Part shown: positions 49,564-58,108 of the stretch, piece after piece
Numbering within the stretch: the stretch's first letter is position 1
Layout of the letters: every line of letters begins with the position of its first letter
From: Gemmatimonadota bacterium
Lineage (GTDB): Bacteria; Gemmatimonadota; Gemmatimonadetes; Gemmatimonadales; GWC2-71-9
Direction of reading: 5' to 3'
DNA length: 59,691 nt
Assembly (NCBI GenBank): GCA_025358055.1
Contig: JANYKV010000120.1
Location: 1-59,691, forward strand
The notes under the pieces: model-generated
What the model was told of the DNA's origin: nothing
Database searches by the model: none
What the model saw: the letters and a program-made list of their open reading frames with translations, nothing else
Position numbers and translations under genes: made by a program

Positions 49564-51173
49564 CCGCCATTCCGAAGATCACGTATACGTCCGCGAACGC
49601 CGATCTCGACCTTTTCCACCGTTGGTTCGATGAAGCGCTGGACCGCGTCCGCGCTGACGTTGGGAAGTTCTACCCGATTTACATCGGGGACCGCGCGGTG
49701 GTCTTGCCGCGGAACGCCCTGGTCGATACCTCACCGATCGAGAAGAGCCTCATTCTCGGGAAATTCTCGGCCGCCACCGCGGAGAACGTCCCCGCCGCGG
49801 TGGAGGCCGCTCGACGGGCTCAGAAATCGTGGGAGCGCGGGGGGTGGAAAGAACGGGTCCGGGTGCTGCGCCGGGCGGCCACGCTCATTCGCGAGAGCAA
49901 ATTCGATCTCGCCGCGCTCATGAGTATCGAAGTTGGGAAAAACCGGCTGGAGTCGATGGGCGATGCGGAAGAAGCAGCCGATCTCATCGATTACTACTGC
50001 ACCCAAACCGAGCAGGCGGACGGCTTTCGGAAAGAAATGGCGCGGATGACGCCGCATGAACGCAACGAAGACGTACTCCGTCCCTACGGTGTATTCACCT
50101 GCATCGCGCCATTCAATTTTCCGCTGGCGTTGAGCGCCGGAATGTCGTCAGCTGCTCTGGTGGGCGGGAACACGGTCGTGTACAAGCCCGCTGAGGACAC
50201 GCCGTGGACGGGGTTGCGTCTCTACGAGATCTACCGCGACGCGGGCGTTCCTTCCGGCGTCTTCAACTATCTCTCCGGCCGAGGGATGGAGGTGGGCGAC
50301 GCACTCTGGCAACACGACGGCATCGACGGGGTGGTGTTCACGGGGTCCAAGCGGGTGGGGATGCGGATCTTCAACGGCTTGAGCGGCCGTTGGGTGAAGC
50401 CGTGCCTGATGGAGCTTGGGGGCAAAAACTCGACCATCGTCACGTCCAACGCCGATCTCGATGCCGCCGCCGAGGGCGTTATGCGATCTGCGTTTGGCTT
50501 GCAGAACCAGAAGTGCAGTGCGACGTCGCGCGTTTACGTAGATCGGACGGTCGCCGCTCCTTTTCTTGAACGGTTGCTTGAGCGGACCCGCGAGATTCGC
50601 ATGGGGGATCCGACCCAACGGGACGTCTGGTTCGGTCCCGTGATCAATCCGGCCGCGGTCGCCCGTTTTGAGCGGGCGGTGTCACAAACGATGTCGGAGG
50701 GCGAGGTGTTGCTCGGTGGCAGCCGGCTCAGCGGGCCGGTCTTCTCGAAAGGTCATTTCGTGGCTCCCACGATTGCCAGGTTGCCGCTCCAGAGCTCGCT
50801 CTTTTTCGAAGAGTTGTTCGTGCCCTTCCTGGCGATTGGTGAAGTAAGCGGCCTCGATGAAGCGATCGCGGAGACCAATCTCGCCGATTTTGGGCTCACC
50901 GCCGGAATCTTCTCCTCCGACCCAGCCGAGGTCGCCCGTTTCTTCGATGATGTCGAAGCGGGGTTGTGCTATGCCAACAAACGGTCGGGAGCCACGACCG
51001 GAGCGTGGCCTGGGGCGCAACCATTTTGCGGCTGGAAGGGCTCGGGTTCGACCGGCAAAGGGGGATGCGGCCCGTATTACGTCCAGCAATTCCTGCGCGA
51101 GCAATGTCGAACCGTCGTAGACCCGGCCACCGCGCCGGGCGACCCGCAACGCAGTCCTGAGAGAGCCGTATGA
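49560..51173 (+). CDS. Aldehyde dehydrogenase family protein (RocA/P5C-dehydrogenase-like)
   Basis: The 537-residue NAD(P)-dependent dehydrogenase has catalytic Cys319 (QNQKCSATSR) and general base Glu285 (MELGGKN), the cofactor loop FTGSKRVG and APFNFPLA. Overall layout and length resemble 1-pyrroline-5-carboxylate dehydrogenase. It should oxidise the semialdehyde made by one of the two flanking aminotransferases. The start overlaps the preceding stop (ATGA) and its own stop overlaps the next start in the same way. Confidence 0.9.
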   Translation: MTAIPKITYTSANADLDLFHRWFDEALDRVRADVGKFYPIYIGDRAVVLPRNALVDTSPIEKSLILGKFSAATAENVPAAVEAARRAQKSWERGGWKERVRVLRRAATLIRESKFDLAALMSIEVGKNRLESMGDAEEAADLIDYYCTQTEQADGFRKEMARMTPHERNEDVLRPYGVFTCIAPFNFPLALSAGMSSAALVGGNTVVYKPAEDTPWTGLRLYEIYRDAGVPSGVFNYLSGRGMEVGDALWQHDGIDGVVFTGSKRVGMRIFNGLSGRWVKPCLMELGGKNSTIVTSNADLDAAAEGVMRSAFGLQNQKCSATSRVYVDRTVAAPFLERLLERTREIRMGDPTQRDVWFGPVINPAAVARFERAVSQTMSEGEVLLGGSRLSGPVFSKGHFVAPTIARLPLQSSLFFEELFVPFLAIGEVSGLDEAIAETNLADFGLTAGIFSSDPAEVARFFDDVEAGLCYANKRSGATTGAWPGAQPFCGWKGSGSTGKGGCGPYYVQQFLREQCRTVVDPATAPGDPQRSPERAV

Positions 51174-52510
51174 CAACCAAAGACTATCCGAGAATCGTCG
51201 TGACACCGCCAGGCCCCAAGGCACGGGCGATCGTCGAGCGCGATGAGGCGTGGACTTCCTCGTGTTACATCAAAGAGTATCCGCTCGTCGTGGCTCGCGG
51301 ACAGGGTGCGATGGTGGAGGATGTGGACGGAAATCGCTTCCTCGATTTCATGGCCGGCATTGCGGTCTCGTCGACCGGCTACGGCCATCCGAAGGTCGTC
51401 ACCGCGGTCCAAGAGGCCGCCGCGCGGTTCCTCCATATTTGTGGTTCCGATTTCTACTACGAAAGTATGGCGGTTTTGGCCGAGCGTCTCGCGAAATTGG
51501 CGCCGGGGAGCAGCAAGAAACGAGTGTTTCTCTCGAACTCGGGCACCGAGGCGGTCGAAGGCGCGATCAAGCTCGCCCGCTTCTCGACCGGGCGCTCAGG
51601 GCTCATCGCCTTCAAAGGAGCGTTTCACGGCCGTTCCCTCGGTGCCCTGAGCCTCACGTCCAGCAAGGTCCGGCAGCGCGCGGGGTTCGGTCCGCTGATT
51701 CCCGACGTTCATCACGTCCCGTTCGGGTACTGTTACCGCTGCGACTACGGGAAGACGTTCCCTTCGTGTCAGCTTCACTGTGTCTCGACCTTGGAACAGG
51801 ATCTCTTCGCCCGGCACGTCGATCCGCACAACGTCGCCGCGATCTTCGTGGAGCCGATCCAGGGCGAGGGCGGCTATATCGTCCCGCCGCCGGGGTATCT
51901 GCAGGCGATTCGCGATCTGTGCGACAAGTACGGGATCCTCCTCGTGTTCGATGAGATCCAAAGCGGGATCGGCCGCACCGGCAAGATGTTCGCGGCCGAC
52001 CATGTTGGGGTCGAACCCGATGTGATTTGCGTCGCCAAAGGACTCGGCTCCGGCATGCCGATCGGCGCCATTATCGCGAAGGAGTCGGTGACCAAGTGGG
52101 AGTCCGGCGCCCACGGGTCGACCTTCGGCGGAAATCCGGTCTGCTGCGCGGCCGCTCTCGCGACGCTCGACGTGGTGGAGAGCGAACTGATGGCCAATGC
52201 GGCGAAGATGGGCTCGCTGTTATTGGCCGGCATGAAAAGTCTCGCCGAGAAGTTTCGGGTGATTGGAGACGTCCGTGGAGTGGGCCTCATGATCGGGGCT
52301 GAGTTCGTGAAGAACCGGGACACCAGAGAGCCGGCCTCGGAGGCGGTGCACGATCTCGTCAACCGGGCGTTCGCCCGCGGGCTCTTGTTGCTGAGCGCCG
52401 GGAAGAGCACGCTGCGCCTCGCACCGCCCCTCGTCCTCGACAGTTATGACGTCGAGACCGGCTTGGGGATAATCGAAGACTGCCTGCGGACCCTGAACGG
52501 GAAACAGTGA
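51170..52510 (+). CDS. Class III (PLP) aminotransferase, GABA/ornithine type
   Basis: The 446-residue enzyme has PLP lysine Lys290 (CVAKGLGSGMPIGA), Asp in LVFDEIQSGIGRTG and SNSGTEAVEGAIKLAR. The pattern FGYCYRCDYGKTFPSCQLHC is a cysteine-bearing insertion typical of an archaeal-like branch of 4-aminobutyrate or broad-range aminotransferases. Together with the dehydrogenase it suggests conversion of an omega-amino acid to a dicarboxylic acid. The next gene starts at GTG 52507 inside the GTGA overlap. Confidence 0.9.
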   Translation: MTTKDYPRIVVTPPGPKARAIVERDEAWTSSCYIKEYPLVVARGQGAMVEDVDGNRFLDFMAGIAVSSTGYGHPKVVTAVQEAAARFLHICGSDFYYESMAVLAERLAKLAPGSSKKRVFLSNSGTEAVEGAIKLARFSTGRSGLIAFKGAFHGRSLGALSLTSSKVRQRAGFGPLIPDVHHVPFGYCYRCDYGKTFPSCQLHCVSTLEQDLFARHVDPHNVAAIFVEPIQGEGGYIVPPPGYLQAIRDLCDKYGILLVFDEIQSGIGRTGKMFAADHVGVEPDVICVAKGLGSGMPIGAIIAKESVTKWESGAHGSTFGGNPVCCAAALATLDVVESELMANAAKMGSLLLAGMKSLAEKFRVIGDVRGVGLMIGAEFVKNRDTREPASEAVHDLVNRAFARGLLLLSAGKSTLRLAPPLVLDSYDVETGLGIIEDCLRTLNGKQ

Positions 52511-53412
52511 AGTCCAAACTGGTCTCGATGAGCGAGGCGATCGCCTCGCACGTTCACGATGGTGACATCGTGGTCATCGAAGGTTTCACGCACCTCATCT
52601 CGTTCGCGGCGGCCCACGAAATTATTCGCCAACGGCGGCGGAACCTCACCCTCTGCCGGCTCACGCCGGACCTGATCTACGACCAGATGATCGCGGCCGG
52701 GTGCGCCACCAAGCTGGTATTCAGCTGGGCGGGCAACCCCGGTGCCGGCTCGCTCCACGCATTTCGTCGCGCCGTAGAGGGCCAAGGTCCGGATCTCGAG
52801 ATCGAAGAATATTCCCATTTCGGGATGGTAGCGAGGTTCAGCGCCGGGGCCGCGCGGCTGCCGTTCTGGCCGCTCCGAAACTACATGGGGACGGACCTCC
52901 CCACGGTGAACCCGGCCATCAAATCGGTCACCTGTCCATACACCGGGGAAGTTCTCGCGACCGTCCCGGCGCTCAACCCCGACGTTACGATCGTGCACGC
53001 GCAGCGCGCCGACGAGCAAGGCAACGCACAAATCTGGGGATTGATGGGGGTGCAGAAAGAGGCCGCGTTCGCGTCCGACCGGGTGGTCGTTGTCGTCGAG
53101 CAGCTGGTGGATGAGTCGGTCATTCGAGCCGATCCCAATCGCACGTTGATTCCCGGGATGATCGTCGATGCGGTGGTGGTGGAGCCTTGGGGCGCGCATC
53201 CATCGTATGCCCAAGGATACTACGATCGCGACAACGATTTTTACGTGGCATGGGAAGCCATTTCGCGCGACGTTGGTCGCATGGATGCCTATCTCGACGA
53301 ATATGTGTATGGCGTCCGAAATCGGGCGGAATATCTCGCCAAAATGCCGGGCACGGCCGAGCGGCTTCGCGCAAAGGAGCGTGTGTGTGCGGGAGTGAAC
53401 TATGGGTATTAG
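52507..53412 (+). CDS. CoA-transferase subunit A (glutaconate CoA-transferase-like)
   Basis: The 301-residue protein fits the alpha subunit of family I CoA-transferases: DGDIVVIEGFTHLISFAAAHE (slightly altered glycine loop), CRLTPDLIYDQMIAAG, VFSWAGNPGAGSLHAFRRA and NPDVTIVHAQRADEQGNAQ. With subunit B it moves CoA from acetyl- or succinyl-CoA to a free acid. GTG 52507 overlaps the aminotransferase stop. The end of this gene overlaps subunit B by 11 bases. Confidence 0.88.
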   Translation: MKSKLVSMSEAIASHVHDGDIVVIEGFTHLISFAAAHEIIRQRRRNLTLCRLTPDLIYDQMIAAGCATKLVFSWAGNPGAGSLHAFRRAVEGQGPDLEIEEYSHFGMVARFSAGAARLPFWPLRNYMGTDLPTVNPAIKSVTCPYTGEVLATVPALNPDVTIVHAQRADEQGNAQIWGLMGVQKEAAFASDRVVVVVEQLVDESVIRADPNRTLIPGMIVDAVVVEPWGAHPSYAQGYYDRDNDFYVAWEAISRDVGRMDAYLDEYVYGVRNRAEYLAKMPGTAERLRAKERVCAGVNYGY

Positions 53413-54175
53413 CGGGTATTCCCGAACTGAGCTCATGGCCTGCGTCGCAGCGCGGGAACTTCGTGATGACGAAGTGGTGTTCGTCGGGATCGGGCTGCCG
53501 AGCCTGGCCTGCAACTTGGCGCGCCTCACCCATGCGCCGGGCTTGGTGCTCATCTATGAATCGGGTGCCATCGGGGCCGTTCCTGAACGCCTCCCGGTAT
53601 CGATCGGAGATCCCGCGCTGGTCACCGATTCTCTCATGGTCTGCAGCATGGCCGACGTCTTTCAGTGTTTCCTCCAGAACGGGCGAATCCAAGTGGGCTT
53701 CTTGGGAGGCGCGCAGATCGATCGATACGGCAATATCAACAGCACCGTGATCGGCGCGTATTCCCATCCGAGGATTCGGTTGCCGGGCAGTGGCGGCGCC
53801 GCGGAGATCGCGGTGCACGCCCAACGGACGCTCATCGTGAGTGCCTTGTCACCGCGGATTTTCCCCGAAACTGTCGACTTCATCACCTCCCCTGGCCAGC
53901 GATGCCACGGGCGCTCACGTCGTGAACTCGGCATGCCGGGAGCCGGACCGGTCCGGATCATCACCGACCGCGGGATTCTCCAACCCGATCCAGAGTCCGG
54001 CGAGATGGTACTGATGGCGCTCTACCCGGGGGTCGAGGTCGCCGAGGTCCGGGCCGGCGTTGGCTGGCCCCTCCAATCGGCTGCAACCCTGGGCACGGTG
54101 GAGCCTCCCGGGCCGGAAGAGTTGCGACTGCTGCGGGAGGTGCTGGATCCGCAGAAGTTTTTCCTGAAGGGCTGA
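53402..54175 (+). CDS. CoA-transferase subunit B (glutaconate CoA-transferase-like)
   Basis: The 257-residue protein carries the beta-subunit motif VFVGIGLPSLACNLARLTHAP and the catalytic glutamate Glu53 in IYESGAIG, at the place of Glu54 of glutaconate CoA-transferase. Further family parts are GFLGGAQIDRYGNINST and LPGSGGAAEIA. It pairs with the preceding subunit. The likely substrate is a C4-C6 (di)carboxylate formed by the aldehyde dehydrogenase; glutarate is one candidate. It is the last gene of the operon, followed by a GC-rich hairpin. Confidence 0.9.
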   Translation: MGISGYSRTELMACVAARELRDDEVVFVGIGLPSLACNLARLTHAPGLVLIYESGAIGAVPERLPVSIGDPALVTDSLMVCSMADVFQCFLQNGRIQVGFLGGAQIDRYGNINSTVIGAYSHPRIRLPGSGGAAEIAVHAQRTLIVSALSPRIFPETVDFITSPGQRCHGRSRRELGMPGAGPVRIITDRGILQPDPESGEMVLMALYPGVEVAEVRAGVGWPLQSAATLGTVEPPGPEELRLLREVLDPQKFFLKG

Positions 54176-54202
54176 GGTGTCACCCAGAGCTTGAGATTCC
54201 TC

Positions 54203-54220
54203 GCCGCCGCCCGCGGCGGC
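54203..54220 (+). terminator. GC-rich hairpin after the CoA-transferase operon
   Basis: GCCGCCG and CGGCGGC form a perfect 7-bp all-GC stem with a 4-base loop, 28 bases after the operon stop. No T-run follows, so it may pause or stop RNA polymerase only with help. It lies upstream of the start at 54299, which argues for a separate promoter for the next gene. Confidence 0.45.
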
Positions 54221-54298
54221 ACTCGCCGCGGACGGATAGACCACCTATTCGCAAGGACCGACCCCAACATTGCTCTCGGAGCGAAAGAGACGTTTCAT

Positions 54299-56830
54299 AT
54301 GCCGACTACCAAGTCCCTGCTACTTCGTCTCTCGATCACCGCCTGCTTTGTCGGCGTTGCATCGCTGCCGCTTTCCGCTCAGCGGCAGACGGTGCTCAAA
54401 CAAATCAAGGTCCCGCACAACTACTACTTCCGAGAGATGTACCTACCGCAGGTGACGAGCGGACCCAGCGCGGTGACCTGGTCGCCGGATGGCACCGAGC
54501 TCATCTATTGCATGCAGGGATCCTTATGGCGGCAGCGCGTGGGGGCCACCGACGCAGTGGATCTCACCAGTGGAGCCTACGACTATCAGCCCGATTGGTC
54601 TCCCGACGGACGGTATGTGGTCTATACCTCCTACCGGAACGATGCGCTGGAATTGTGGGTCCTCGATCTCACAACTGGGCAGGCGAAAGCGGTGGTGGCG
54701 GATGGGTCGGTGAACCTCGAGCCGCGATGGTCGCCGGACGGCCGGCGACTTGCGTACGTCTCCACCAGTTTTTCGGGACACTGGCACATTTTCGTCTTAC
54801 CACTCGACAAGGGGCAGGCCGAAGGCCCCGCGGTGCGCCTGACAACCGACATCGACAGCCATCTTCCCCGATACTACTACAGCGTGTACGACCACTATCT
54901 CTCACCCACCTGGTCGGCCGATGGGCGCGCGCTGATGGTCGTTTCCAACCGAGGGCACGTTTGGGGCTCCGGCGGATTGTGGCGGATGGATGCGCGCACC
55001 GGCGCGGAGCTCCAACCCGTGCACGACGAAGAGACCACCTGGAAAATGCGGCCGGATTGGTCCCGGGACGGGAAACGTGTCGTCTACTCCTCGTATGTCG
55101 GCCGGCAATGGAATCAGCTGTGGCTCATTGCTGCCGCCGGAGAGAATCCGCTCCAGCTCACCTATGGCGAGTTCGACAATACGGAGCCCCGATGGTCGCC
55201 CGATGGCCGTCACATTGCGTACATCTCGAACCAGGGCGGAAACACTTCTCTTTGGGTTCTCGATTTACCCGGCGCTCGACGGACGAAAGTCGACATCCGC
55301 ACCCGGCGCTATCGCGAATCCGTCGGTGGCATTGCGATCACCATTGTCGATGCGGCGGGAAAACGCATTGCGGCTCGAGTGTCGGTCACCGGTCCGGACG
55401 GCAGAAGCTTTGCGCCCGACGACGCGTGGCGCCATGCGGATGACGGCTTTGATCGAACCGAGCGGAAGTATGAGGTGGGGTACTTTCACGCGGAGGGAAC
55501 CAGCCGCATCACTCTCCCGGCCGGACCCTACACCGTCGAGGTCTCCCGGGGGCTCGAATATCAGCGTGCGGTTCAGCAGGTCACGATCGATGCGAACGCA
55601 ACAGTCGATCTTCGAGTTTCACTCAAACGATTGATCGATCTTCCCGCCAAGGGTTGGTACAGCGGCGATCTCCACACCCACATGAACTATGGTGGCCACT
55701 ACCGCAACGATCCGCGCCATCTCGCTCTGCAAGCGCGGGCCGAAGACGTCCACGTGGTCGAAAACCTGATCGTGAACAAAGAGGGACGCTTTCCGGACAT
55801 CAGCTACTTCACCGGTCGACCCGACCCCGCGTCCACTCCGTCGTATCTCCTGGTGCACGATCAGGAGTATCACACCAGTTACTGGGGCCATACTGGGCTC
55901 TTGGGTTTGGGCGACCATATCATGCTTCCTGGTTATGCGGCGTACGACAACACCGCCGCCGCGAGCCTCTACCCAACCAATGCGACCGTTCACGACTTGG
56001 CGGCCGCGCAAGGCGGAATCTCGGGTTACGTGCATCCGTTCGAATCCATTCCGGACCCCGCGGATCAAACCGCGCCGCTTCACGACGAGTTTCCGGTCGA
56101 TATCGCGCTCGGGAAAGTGGACTACATGGAAATCGTGGGTTTCAGCGATCACCTCGCGACCGCGGAGGTGTGGTACCGAGCGCTCAATGCTGGGTTTCGG
56201 ATTCCGGCGGGCGCCGGCACGGATTTCATGGGCAATTTCGCGTCGCTACGCGGGCCGGTTGGGCTCAATCGCGTATTTGTGAAAGTGAACGGCGAACTCA
56301 CGCATGCGAGCTTTCTCACCGGCCTGAAAGCCGGGCGAACGATCGCGACAAATGGTCCGGTGCTCGAATTCACGTTGGATGGGCACGGCATCGGCGACGA
56401 GATTAGGCTGCCCGCCGGGCGCCATACGTTGAAGGCGCGGGTGACGATGAGGTCGATCGTGCTGGTGGAGAAAGCCGAACTCATTTGCAACGGCACGGTG
56501 GTCGCCACGGTGCCGGTGGGTCCGAATCAACCCACGAGTACCTCCATCGACGTTCCGGTCGACCGAAGTACGTGGTGCGCGTTCCGGGCCTATTCTCCGC
56601 ATTCGACCTACCCGACGCTCGACATCTATCCTTTCGGAACGACGAGCCCGATTTACATCATCGTCGACGGCAAGCCGATTCGCTCCGCCGAGTCGGCCCG
56701 GTATTTCCTGGCGTGGATCGATCGTCTGGAGGCCGATGCAAAGGCGGATACGCGGTACAATACGGAGGCCGAACGACGAATCGTGCTCGATCAGATCGGC
56801 GCAGCGCGGCGAATTTGGGCGGAGCGGTGA
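54299..56830 (+). CDS. Exported TolB-propeller/PHP (CehA-McbA type) metallohydrolase
   Basis: The 843-residue protein has a signal peptide (LLLRLSITACFVGVASLPLSAQ), five or so PD40 blades (TWSPDGTELIYCMQGSLWR, QPDWSPDGRYVVYTSYRND, EPRWSPDGRRLAYVST), a regulatory-like beta domain (GGIAITIVDAAGKRIAARVS) and a PHP domain opening YSGDLHTHMNYGGHYRN. Later metal-site parts are YWGHTGLLG, GYVHPFESIP and AGTDFMGNF, and RTIATNGPVLEFTLDG closes the catalytic part. Same architecture as 27072-29546 but clearly divergent. ATG 54299 opens the signal peptide; the longer frame crosses the GC-rich hairpin and is rejected. Confidence 0.86.
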   Translation: MPTTKSLLLRLSITACFVGVASLPLSAQRQTVLKQIKVPHNYYFREMYLPQVTSGPSAVTWSPDGTELIYCMQGSLWRQRVGATDAVDLTSGAYDYQPDWSPDGRYVVYTSYRNDALELWVLDLTTGQAKAVVADGSVNLEPRWSPDGRRLAYVSTSFSGHWHIFVLPLDKGQAEGPAVRLTTDIDSHLPRYYYSVYDHYLSPTWSADGRALMVVSNRGHVWGSGGLWRMDARTGAELQPVHDEETTWKMRPDWSRDGKRVVYSSYVGRQWNQLWLIAAAGENPLQLTYGEFDNTEPRWSPDGRHIAYISNQGGNTSLWVLDLPGARRTKVDIRTRRYRESVGGIAITIVDAAGKRIAARVSVTGPDGRSFAPDDAWRHADDGFDRTERKYEVGYFHAEGTSRITLPAGPYTVEVSRGLEYQRAVQQVTIDANATVDLRVSLKRLIDLPAKGWYSGDLHTHMNYGGHYRNDPRHLALQARAEDVHVVENLIVNKEGRFPDISYFTGRPDPASTPSYLLVHDQEYHTSYWGHTGLLGLGDHIMLPGYAAYDNTAAASLYPTNATVHDLAAAQGGISGYVHPFESIPDPADQTAPLHDEFPVDIALGKVDYMEIVGFSDHLATAEVWYRALNAGFRIPAGAGTDFMGNFASLRGPVGLNRVFVKVNGELTHASFLTGLKAGRTIATNGPVLEFTLDGHGIGDEIRLPAGRHTLKARVTMRSIVLVEKAELICNGTVVATVPVGPNQPTSTSIDVPVDRSTWCAFRAYSPHSTYPTLDIYPFGTTSPIYIIVDGKPIRSAESARYFLAWIDRLEADAKADTRYNTEAERRIVLDQIGAARRIWAER

Positions 56831-56875
56831 GTTCGGCGACCCAATCCAGCGTTGTTGCGTTCGTTCTTTTGCAGT

Positions 56876-57046
56876 GAACATCAAAAAGGCAGTAACCGCA
56901 AAGACGCCAAGTGCGCCAAGGGTTACGAGTCCTTTGCGGTCTTTGCACCTTCGCGGTGAAAATCTGAACCGGGTGAGTGCAACCGCGTTTCATTGGGTTT
57001 GTTCAACGAACATCAAATAGGGCAAGCAACCGCGAAGGCCCCGAGG
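56876..57046. repeat. Intergenic repeat with CGCAAAG palindrome, two copies
   Basis: The block GAACATCAAA is found at 56876-56885 and 57008-57017, each followed by AACCGCRAAG-type sequence. The first copy contains ACCGCAAAG (56895-56903) and its perfect complement CTTTGCGGT (56932-56940), 28 bases apart. The spacer 56831-57065 holds no gene. Similar CCGCAAAG/CTTTGCGG elements occur between genes in many bacterial genomes. Confidence 0.75.
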
Positions 57047-57065
57047 GCGTAACGTCCGATGCGCA

Positions 57066-58051
57066 CTAGCGATTCGGGCTTATTCCGTTGCGATTGGCCC
57101 GCCTTGTTGAACGGCGACGCAAATTCAGTTTTTTTCCCCCGGCTCTCGTCCAGATGGCGACCACCGCACAGCTGTCATCGAGATACTCGGCCGGGATGAT
57201 GCCGGGTCCCTGGTAGACCTCCATCACCTCGATCTGCGTGGGGTCGATGCGATCCAGCATCTCCGCAACTATCGACGTCGGCGGCGGCGGTGGGTTGGGG
57301 TCGTTAAGTTCGTCGACAGATCTTGGTCGCAGCCGGACTCCAGCCTCTTCTTGCCCGCCTGGTCGCATCTGCTGGATCATCTTCTGGCCATCGATCCATA
57401 CGCTCACCCGGGGCGGCGTGTTACATCGGCTGAAACGGGCGGTGGTGCCTGCTGGGTCGCCTCGGGCGCGTATCGCGACGCGGACGCCCGGGACTCGCTC
57501 GAGTAACTCCACGGTGCGAAAGGCGCCCTTCCGGTCGATGTCGTCCCGCAAGATAAAGTGGCCCGCCCCGAGTTTCCGCCGGCGAAAGAAATCGTCATAC
57601 TTGGTGGTCCAGGCGTATCGGAGCGGCTTGACCTCGAGGCCGCGGACCGCGATCTCAGGAAGCTGTTGTGGGGACTCGGTTAGGACGATCGTGATATCAC
57701 CATGCTGGGCGGCGTCGGCGTCGAATTCAAGCGCCGCCCAGGTGATACCCAATGCGCCGAACCAACAATTTACCCCTTTGGGCGGGTACGTTGGTCAGGT
57801 CGAAAGGGCCATCATCCTGACTTCGCCCAAGGAAGTGAGGCTCGGGTCCGTCGAGGAGGAATTCCACGCCGAGGATTCCGCGATTCGCGTGGTCGACCAC
57901 GCGGCCGGCCAGGCGGAGCACTGTTGCCGGTGGCGGTTGCCTAGCGGTCGAATCCTGCGCACGGGAGCGGTGGTGTGGAGGCGGCCAGCAGGGAGACCGC
58001 AACCGTGCAGGGAATCAATCGCCGGCTGCGGAACTTGGAGAGGGGGCGCAT
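57066..58051 (-). pseudogene. Plug-like exported protein gene broken by two frameshifts
   Basis: Reading from ATG 58051 a signal peptide (MRPLSKFRSRRLIPCTVAVS) runs into a stop after LPCA. The matching body (AQDSTARQPPPATVLRLAGR) continues in another frame up to RRIGYHLGG, and the rest (ALEFDADAAQHGDITIVLTE, KLGAGHFILRDDIDRKGAFR, CNTPPRVSVWIDGQK, CAVVAIWTRAGGKK) is in a third. The order equals that of the intact neighbour at 58109: regulatory-like beta domain, then a TonB-plug-like domain. Two frame changes make sequencing error less likely than decay. Confidence 0.75.
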
Positions 58052-58108
58052 GGCTAGGGTCCTCCATTGATCGCTTTCGAGAAATTCACGGCCGATATTC
58101 GTTGACCT

